From Planctomycetota bacterium (GTDB lineage: Bacteria; Planctomycetota; Planctomycetia; Pirellulales; UBA1268), in assembly GCA_003669605.1 (NCBI GenBank), contig QWOP01000046.1, positions 1 to 38,626 on the forward strand: a stretch of 38,626 bases of DNA. The letters are read 5' to 3'. Each line of letters opens with the position of its first letter. Within the stretch, counting starts at the first letter, position 1. The notes under the pieces are model-generated. The model did not search any database. It saw only the letters and a list, made by a program, of their open reading frames with translations, and was not told the DNA's origin. Below are positions 33,968 through 38,626 of the stretch, one piece after another. Position numbers and translations under genes: made by a program.

Positions 33968-34711
33968 TCAGCGGATTTTGACCGCGATCATGCCGTAGGC
34001 GGCAGGAAAATTCTTCGACGTCACCGTGGAAACTTTCCTGCCAAATCGGGTCCGCCCGAAAATCGCTGCGACGGATTGGGCAAAGATTGCCAGAGGCTTT
34101 CCAGCAACTGGCAGGAGCGAGATATTCTTAGCGAACACGTCCGCCAGAATCTCTGGAGCACCGCCGAGGCGATCAATTCGCACGACTTCCATTCCTGAGA
34201 TGGTCATCAGCCGGGAAAGAGCATGTTCGGTGTATCGATGAAAGTCATAGGGCTCTTCGTGCAGCCAATAGAAAAAGGGGACATTCATCATGAGTGTGCC
34301 GCCCGGCTTCAGCACTCGAGCGATTTCCCGGCAGGTGTACTCGGGAGTGGGAATGTGCTCGAGCACATCTGAAAGCAATACCGTGTCAAAGGAGCCATCC
34401 GAGAACGGAAGGGTGCCGGTCAGATCGACCGAAAGATCAAGATGTTTGCAGGGATGCGATGAATTGGCCCAATCGACACAGGTCACTTCATCGACGAACT
34501 CACGATACGTCCCATAGAAAGGCACCTTGCCGCAGCCGAGATCGAGCAGGTGGCCACTCGCATGTCCCGGAATAAATGTCTCGTACCAGGCAGCAATGAG
34601 ATCTCCGAACAAACGCGACGTAGGGCTGACTTCACGCGGGTTTCGCGACGCAATCAGCCTCTTGCCGCGGCGGACAAATTTCGAGGGTTGCCAAGACTCG
34701 CAGTCTTTCAT
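33968..34711 (-). CDS. Class I SAM-dependent methyltransferase
   Basis: A 247-residue methyltransferase. The SAM-binding motif I is HLLDLGCGKVPFYGTY, then CVDWAN, TLPFSDGSFDTVLLSDVLEHI (motif IV region) and EIARVLKPGGTLMMNVPF, all typical of Methyltransf_11. The C-terminal half (DFHRYTEHALSRLM; AGKPLAIFAQSVAAIFGR) has amphipathic helices that may contact the membrane. It lies among glycan genes, so methylation of a sugar or lipid-linked glycan is plausible. ATG 34711 has AGGAA upstream. The gene is convergent with the membrane glycosyltransferase, with 186 bp between the stops. Confidence 0.87.
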   Translation of the reverse strand: MKDCESWQPSKFVRRGKRLIASRNPREVSPTSRLFGDLIAAWYETFIPGHASGHLLDLGCGKVPFYGTYREFVDEVTCVDWANSSHPCKHLDLSVDLTGTLPFSDGSFDTVLLSDVLEHIPTPEYTCREIARVLKPGGTLMMNVPFFYWLHEEPYDFHRYTEHALSRLMTISGMEVVRIDRLGGAPEILADVFAKNISLLPVAGKPLAIFAQSVAAIFGRTRFGRKVSTVTSKNFPAAYGMIAVKIR

Positions 34712-34778
34712 TCATTGAATTCCTATTGATTGCAAGTTGTCAAGCAGTCTTCAGTCAAACACTGTAAATGTGTAAAAC

Positions 34779-35888
34779 TCACTCTCGTCTGACGCGAGCC
34801 AGTGCTGACGCTACCACTTGATGCATGTCGTAGTACTTGTATTCAGCGAGCCGCCCACCAAAAATAACATCGCGTTCCTGCTGCACCATCGTTTCGTATT
34901 GAGCGAGCATCGCCTTGTCGTCTACTGAATTAACAGGGTAGTACGGCTCCTTGTCGTTCGTATAGGAAAACTCTTTTTGTAGGAGCGTGCCAGGCGTGTT
35001 TGAGAGCCCCCGCTCTGGATGAAGATGCTGAGGTTCGTGAATCCTTGTCCAAGGGATAGCCTCGTCAGCATAATTCATGACACTCGTTCCCTGGTAGTCT
35101 GCCAAAGAAAGAAACTCAGTTTCAAAGCGAACAGATCGCCAGGTCAGGTTTCCGTGCTGATGGTTAAAGAAACGGTCAACAGCGCCTGTGTAGATAAGTT
35201 TGCGTCCGCGACTGCGGAAATAAGACGCGTCGCTGAAAAAATCGACACCCAGTTCAATGTCGACGCCTTCAAGCATGCGTTCGAACATCGGTGTGTATCC
35301 ATCGACCGGGATTCCTTGGTAACGATCGCTAAAATAACTCGCATCGTAGTTATTCCTAACCGGCAACCTAGTAATAATACTGGCGGGGAGGTCCTTTGGG
35401 TCCCGTTGCCATTGCTTGAGGGTATAGCCGCGGATGAAAGCCTCGTAGAGGTCGCGGCCAATCAGACTGATCGCTTTTTCCTCCAAGTTCCTTGGAGAAG
35501 AGATGCTGGTTTTCTTGTCAGCCAAGAAGGCTTCCACTTCGCTCGGAACAAGTTGCACGCCATAAAAGGAATTAATGGTTCCAAGATTAATCGGCATTGA
35601 ATAGACGCGGTTCTGGAAAGTCGTGAGCACAGTATGCCGATAGTGATTAAACTCCGTAAAGCGGTTGACGTAGTCCCAAGTCCGCTGGTCGTTTGTGTGG
35701 AAAATATGCGTGCCGTACTTGTGGAAGTTGATGCGCGTGTCCTGGAAATTCTCAGAGTAGCAGTTGCCGGCAATATGCGGCCGCGCATCGAGAACAAGAA
35801 CCGACTTTCCGGACTCCTTCATCTGCTGAGCAAACACAGCCCCGTAGATGCCGGCGCCGACGATCACGTAGTCGTATTTCTTGCTCAT
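34779..35888 (-). CDS. glf: UDP-galactopyranose mutase
   Basis: A 369-residue flavoenzyme that converts UDP-galactopyranose to UDP-galactofuranose, the donor for Galf in surface glycans. The FAD motif is VIVGAGIYGAVFAQQM near the N-terminus, then GNCYSENFQDTRINFHKYG and HIFHT (substrate/flavin region), GYTLKQWQRDPKDLPASII, WTRIHEPQHL and the late KEFSYTNDKEPYYPVN. Length matches bacterial Glf. Codon use is clearly more A/T-rich than the left two-thirds of the window. GGGA lies before the ATG. No specific galactofuranosyltransferase was recognised nearby; it could lie beyond the right edge. Confidence 0.96.
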   Translation of the reverse strand: MSKKYDYVIVGAGIYGAVFAQQMKESGKSVLVLDARPHIAGNCYSENFQDTRINFHKYGTHIFHTNDQRTWDYVNRFTEFNHYRHTVLTTFQNRVYSMPINLGTINSFYGVQLVPSEVEAFLADKKTSISSPRNLEEKAISLIGRDLYEAFIRGYTLKQWQRDPKDLPASIITRLPVRNNYDASYFSDRYQGIPVDGYTPMFERMLEGVDIELGVDFFSDASYFRSRGRKLIYTGAVDRFFNHQHGNLTWRSVRFETEFLSLADYQGTSVMNYADEAIPWTRIHEPQHLHPERGLSNTPGTLLQKEFSYTNDKEPYYPVNSVDDKAMLAQYETMVQQERDVIFGGRLAEYKYYDMHQVVASALARVRRE

Positions 35889-37079
35889 GAAAATGTCCCT
35901 TCGGTGCGTACGGGTATCAGCAGAATTAATTCATGTTTCCAAGAAGCGATTGAAAGAAGCCTGCGTCGTGCGAAGAGTCCTGTTCTGCAGGAGTGTTATG
36001 GCGTTCGCTTCTGCTGTAGCGTAAGTCAGTATGTGCGAAATATCGAGCAAGTTATTTTTGGAAGTGATGCGGACGATTAACGAGAGGATAAATCCATAGC
36101 GATCGATCTCGGCTCCCCGGAGCGTTCTCTGCGATTGCTGTAGAACAACGAATGTAGATTATCTTCGTCAAAAAACATGAATGTTTAGTGCTGTTATTGG
36201 TCTTGTGTCACAGCGAGACGATAAGTGTACCTCAGCGACTCAAGGCAACAGTCGCTGTACAATCTCCGGTTGTGTGGGAAGAAGAAAGCGTCACGCGATA
36301 GAGTTATGGCAAGCGCCGGCAGGAAACTCCGGCTCCGACGGCAGTAAGTCAGTGAGGATACTCGATTGCTCTGGATCGCTCAATCGATTGCATTGCGGCG
36401 GGGCAACTAGCGGCATGTCCGCATCTTTCCGCACCGTGTGTGGTCTGTATACTGGGCAAGGAGCTAGCCTCAAGAAGTTGGGTGGATTGGTTTATGCAAG
36501 GCAGGATTGTCGCGAGGGAATCCGAAGAGGCGGGCAGGGGCGGTGCCCGTCCCTCATTCGCCCTCGGTCTGAATTTCTCCCATCCCAAGGAATTTCGCCG
36601 GTGCAACGAGGTGGTTGCGAAAGTCGTGCTGTTCGGGTATCTTTCCGGCGGTTTTACTCGACTGGTTTGATCGGTAGTTGTTGCAAGGAATAGTTTTTGT
36701 GCTGTTCTCGTTTGTTCGGATGAGGTGTTCTGTGCTCTGTTCCTCGATGGGTAGTGGAATATGTTTCTCTGAGCATGGGTAAATCTGGTATCGGGATGTC
36801 TGTGGCCCCTAGACGATGTGGCAAGTTCGTAATGTACGACTGTCTGCTTAGGGCATGGTCTTAACGAATGGCGTCGTTCCTGAGTCATGCTGGTTCAGTG
36901 TCGACGAACTTCTCTTGCTGGCGATGACGTTTAAGGCTGCTCGCGTTAGTCGACCTTTTGTTTGTGGGCTGTGGTCGGGTTATTTGCTGTGCATTCCCCT
37001 GTGCTGCTGTAGTCGGGGGGCGACTTGCGGTTGTTATTGCCTGTTTTCCCATGCTTGATAGGATTACTACGGATCTGCT
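35889..37079. other. 1.2-kb AT-richer region without a recognised gene
   Basis: Between glf (leftward) and the GT2 gene (rightward). Short open frames exist (for example plus 36181-36693, minus 36349-36888), but their translations have no recognisable domain, signal or composition of a real protein. It contains a 10-bp palindrome GAATTAATTC (35923-35932) before glf and an 8-bp inverted repeat CAGCGACT/AGTCGCTG (36233-36257) with a 9-base loop. It must contain the divergent promoters of glf and the GT2 gene, and may be decayed coding or mobile sequence. Confidence 0.55.
36233..36257. repeat. Inverted repeat, 8-bp arms, 9-base loop
   Basis: CAGCGACT at 36233-36240 and AGTCGCTG at 36250-36257 are perfect reverse complements. 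There is no T-tract, so termination is unlikely; it may be an operator or a remnant of a mobile element end. Confidence 0.5.
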
Positions 37080-37829
37080 ATGTCCATCATATCACTTCAG
37101 CCAGTGCCGGTTACAGCTGTTCTTGTATCTCCGTTGGTTGTTGTTATTCCGATTTTTAACGAGTCGGCAACGATTGGAAGCGTTGTTTCTGAGTGGACGG
37201 CTGTGTTTAGGTCGCTTGAAATTGACTACCAATTTCTCTTAATTAATGATGGATCCTCCGACGACACGATGGGTGTGTTACGCCAAATGGAGGCTTCTGA
37301 TCCGGATCGCCTGGTCGTTGTCGATAAGCCAAACGCTGGTCATGGAAGAACGTGCCGTCTTGGGTACTCCGCTGCCGCTGCAGCACCCTTGGTGGAGTGG
37401 GTTCTCCAGATCGACTCCGACGGGCAATGCGATTCTTCGTATTTCGAGGAATTCTGGTCTCATCGGGAGGAGGCGGATTGTATTTTCGGCAGAAGGGTTC
37501 AACGCGATGACGGGTACGCTCGGGCGATGACTTCCAAGTTCTGTAAATTTGGCGCAAGCCTTCTCGGTGGGCGTGACATGGTCGACCCGAATGTTCCTTA
37601 CAGGCTTATGCGGAGAGAGACACTTGCTGACGCGCTCGTTCGGATTCCGGCTTCTTTTAATATTCATAACGTGGCCCTGACGTTTATCCTCAAGAAAACA
37701 GATGGTGTGCGTTGGGTCTATGTCCCTATACGTTTTCGCGATCGTCAGGGCGGAAGTAACAGCATTAACCTTTCGAACGTTGCTCACTGGGGGTTCGATA
37801 TGCTTCTTGAGTTACGCAAGCTGAAGTAA
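37080..37829 (+). CDS. Glycosyltransferase family 2, DPM/polyprenyl-phosphate sugar synthase-like
   Basis: A 249-residue soluble GT-A enzyme. The donor-site motifs are VVVIPIFNESATIGSVV, LLINDGSSDDTMGVL and LQIDSDGQCD (DXD-type acidic centre), with CIFGRRVQRDDGYAR and VDPNVPYRLMRRETL downstream as in dolichyl/polyprenyl-phosphate sugar synthases. No C-terminal transmembrane helices are present. It could charge a polyprenyl phosphate for the ArnT-like transferase at 32309 (inference). The codon use matches the AT-richer glf segment. It is the last intact gene before the insertion sequences. Confidence 0.88.
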   Translation: MSIISLQPVPVTAVLVSPLVVVIPIFNESATIGSVVSEWTAVFRSLEIDYQFLLINDGSSDDTMGVLRQMEASDPDRLVVVDKPNAGHGRTCRLGYSAAAAAPLVEWVLQIDSDGQCDSSYFEEFWSHREEADCIFGRRVQRDDGYARAMTSKFCKFGASLLGGRDMVDPNVPYRLMRRETLADALVRIPASFNIHNVALTFILKKTDGVRWVYVPIRFRDRQGGSNSINLSNVAHWGFDMLLELRKLK

Positions 37830-37889
37830 TCGGTTGCTTCATTGCTGAGTCGAGGTGGGCGCGCACCACAATCACTCTTGCATGCCCTG

Positions 37890-37972
37890 GTAGCGTCCGG
37901 ACAGTGATTGAAGATCCCGTGAACGAGGAGACGATTTATGGGTCGTCAGACGGATCCGCGGAAGGCGGAACG
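37890..37972 (+). mobile_element. Possible left end of an interrupted IS (IS66-like?)
   Basis: The sequence from GTAGCGTCCGGACAGTGATT resembles an IS terminal repeat (IS66 ends start GTAAGCG, so the match is imperfect). After a short leader with GAGGAG comes a new ATG at 37938 encoding MGRQTDPRKAER, which resembles the start of an IS66 accessory TnpA. Similarity then stops at about 37972, where the IS3-type element seems to begin. The family assignment is tentative. Confidence 0.4.
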
Positions 37973-38000
37973 TGTCAATGACTTTGAGACACCTGCGTGA
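37938..38000 (+). pseudogene. Truncated IS accessory reading frame
   Basis: Twenty codons starting MGRQTDPRKAER, with GAGGAG about 8 bases upstream, run into an early TGA. The last eight residues probably derive from the inserted IS3-type element. A complete protein is not encoded. Confidence 0.4.
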
Positions 38001-38626
38001 CGAAACTAGTGTCGCTTGTATCTGGATGGCGCGTAGGATCGCCACGTTTTCGGGCGGGTTGATTCAGACCTCGGCTGCGGGCTTTGAGGGCCTCGGGATG
38101 CCGCGGATGAATCGTTCCGGATGCAAGGCGTAGGCTTCCTCGAGGATGACTCGTCGCTGATCGAGGATCCTGCCAGCCGCGCCGGAGTGAACGGCGGCGG
38201 GCGTGAGTAGCCCCAGGTTCATGTGCCGGTGGTGGTTGTTGTACCAATCGGTGAGCCGGCGGCTGCAGTCGAGGGCGTGGTCGAAGCTCTCGAAGCGATC
38301 TGGGAAGTCGGGATGGTTCTTGAGCGTCTTGAACTGGCTCTCGGAGTAGGGGTTGTCGTTGCTCGTATGCGGCCGGCTGTGGGATTGGGAGACCCCGAGG
38401 GATGCCATGAGTTGGCTGACAGGGCGGCTCCTCATCGCCGTACCGCGGTCGGCTTGGATCGTGAGTTGGTCGGGGCGGATCTGCTCCTTGATCGCCGTTT
38501 CGCGAAGGAGCCGCTCGGCAAGGTGCTGGCATTCACGATGGGCGAGCATCCAGCCGACGACATATCGGCTGTAGATGTCGATGACGACGTAGAGGTGGAA
38601 ATAGATCCATTTCTTGGGCCCGAGGA
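37973..38626 (-). mobile_element. IS3-family insertion sequence, right part, cut by window edge
   Basis: Contains the 3' part of an IS3-type transposase (stop at 38064) and 91 bases of downstream sequence ending near TGTCAATGACTTTGAGACAC, a candidate terminal repeat starting with TG. The other end lies beyond the window, so the repeat could not be confirmed. Confidence 0.6.
38064..38626 (-). CDS. IS3-family transposase (OrfB, integrase core), N-terminus outside window
   Basis: About 187 C-terminal residues of an IS3 OrfB transposase; the frame is open to the right edge. It begins LGPKKWIYFHLYVVIDIYSR, and the ATG at 38549 (MLAHREC) is internal. Two of the three DDE catalytic residues are visible: the second Asp in IQADRGTAM and the Glu in DNPYSESQFKTLK. 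The first Asp would be just outside the window. WYNNHHRHMNLGLLTPAAVH is the conserved end of the rve domain. The normal OrfB C-terminus appears complete (ending PSKPAAEV). Confidence 0.9.
   Translation of the reverse strand, partial: LGPKKWIYFHLYVVIDIYSRYVVGWMLAHRECQHLAERLLRETAIKEQIRPDQLTIQADRGTAMRSRPVSQLMASLGVSQSHSRPHTSNDNPYSESQFKTLKNHPDFPDRFESFDHALDCSRRLTDWYNNHHRHMNLGLLTPAAVHSGAAGRILDQRRVILEEAYALHPERFIRGIPRPSKPAAEV

Noticed and set aside
36181..36693. 170-codon open frame in the region between glf and GT2
   Set aside because: The composition and lack of any motif, signal or convincing ribosome-binding site do not support a gene; kept as unassigned region.
1..38626. CRISPR arrays, tRNA and rRNA genes
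   Set aside because: No regularly spaced repeats, cloverleaf-like sequences or rRNA-like stretches were seen when reading the window.

Overview
The window looks like a chromosomal piece of a planctomycete, probably Pirellulales-like. The evidence is the high GC, a PSD1/planctomycete cytochrome c protein (DUF1549/DUF1553) followed directly by a DUF1501 protein, an SHD1-domain protein, a Tat-exported Gfo/Idh/MocA oxidoreductase, and many secreted proteins with long basic leader peptides. No rRNA, tRNA or CRISPR array was seen, so the placement rests on gene content alone.

Layout. Positions 1-8364 carry six minus-strand genes: an ABC-2 ATPase and permease, an amidase, a large secreted protein of unknown function, an N-methyltryptophan/sarcosine oxidase-like flavoenzyme, and an S9-type peptidase cut by the left edge. 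Divergent from these, 8477-11916 holds a PlsC-ACP-acyl ligase fusion whose stop codon overlaps the start of a sulfotransferase. A convergent Tat-secreted Gfo/Idh/MocA oxidoreductase (11950-13380) is followed by two plus-strand secreted proteins, one SHD1-type and one with a single EF-hand loop. The second is closed by a clear intrinsic terminator at 16943-16969.

Positions 17069-27491 form a long, tightly packed plus-strand cluster. It encodes an alpha/beta hydrolase-ThuA fusion, an isocitrate-lyase/PEP-mutase-family lyase fused to a MEKHLA (PAS-like) domain, a class II aldolase, PSD1 and DUF1501 proteins, an NAD-dependent epimerase-like protein and a DHDPS-family lyase. Three unrelated C-C lyase folds with several overlapping start/stop codons suggest a carbohydrate or sugar-acid degradation route (inference). 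Positions 27611-32306 hold a PQQ-type beta-propeller protein almost touching a GAF-SpoIIE phosphatase, then a translationally coupled PhyH dioxygenase and Gfo/Idh pair.

From about 32.3 kb the character changes to cell-surface glycan genes: a GT-C/ArnT-like membrane glycosyltransferase, a SAM methyltransferase, UDP-galactopyranose mutase (glf) and a DPM-like GT2. From about 34.7 kb the base composition is visibly more AT-rich, a 1.2-kb stretch has no recognisable gene, and the right edge is an IS3-type transposase that appears inserted into the remnant of another IS. This end looks like a horizontally acquired, still mobile glycan locus.

The most novel-looking points are the lyase-MEKHLA fusion, the hydrolase-ThuA fusion within the same cluster, and the acyltransferase/ACP/ligase gene coupled to a sulfotransferase (possible sulfated lipid).
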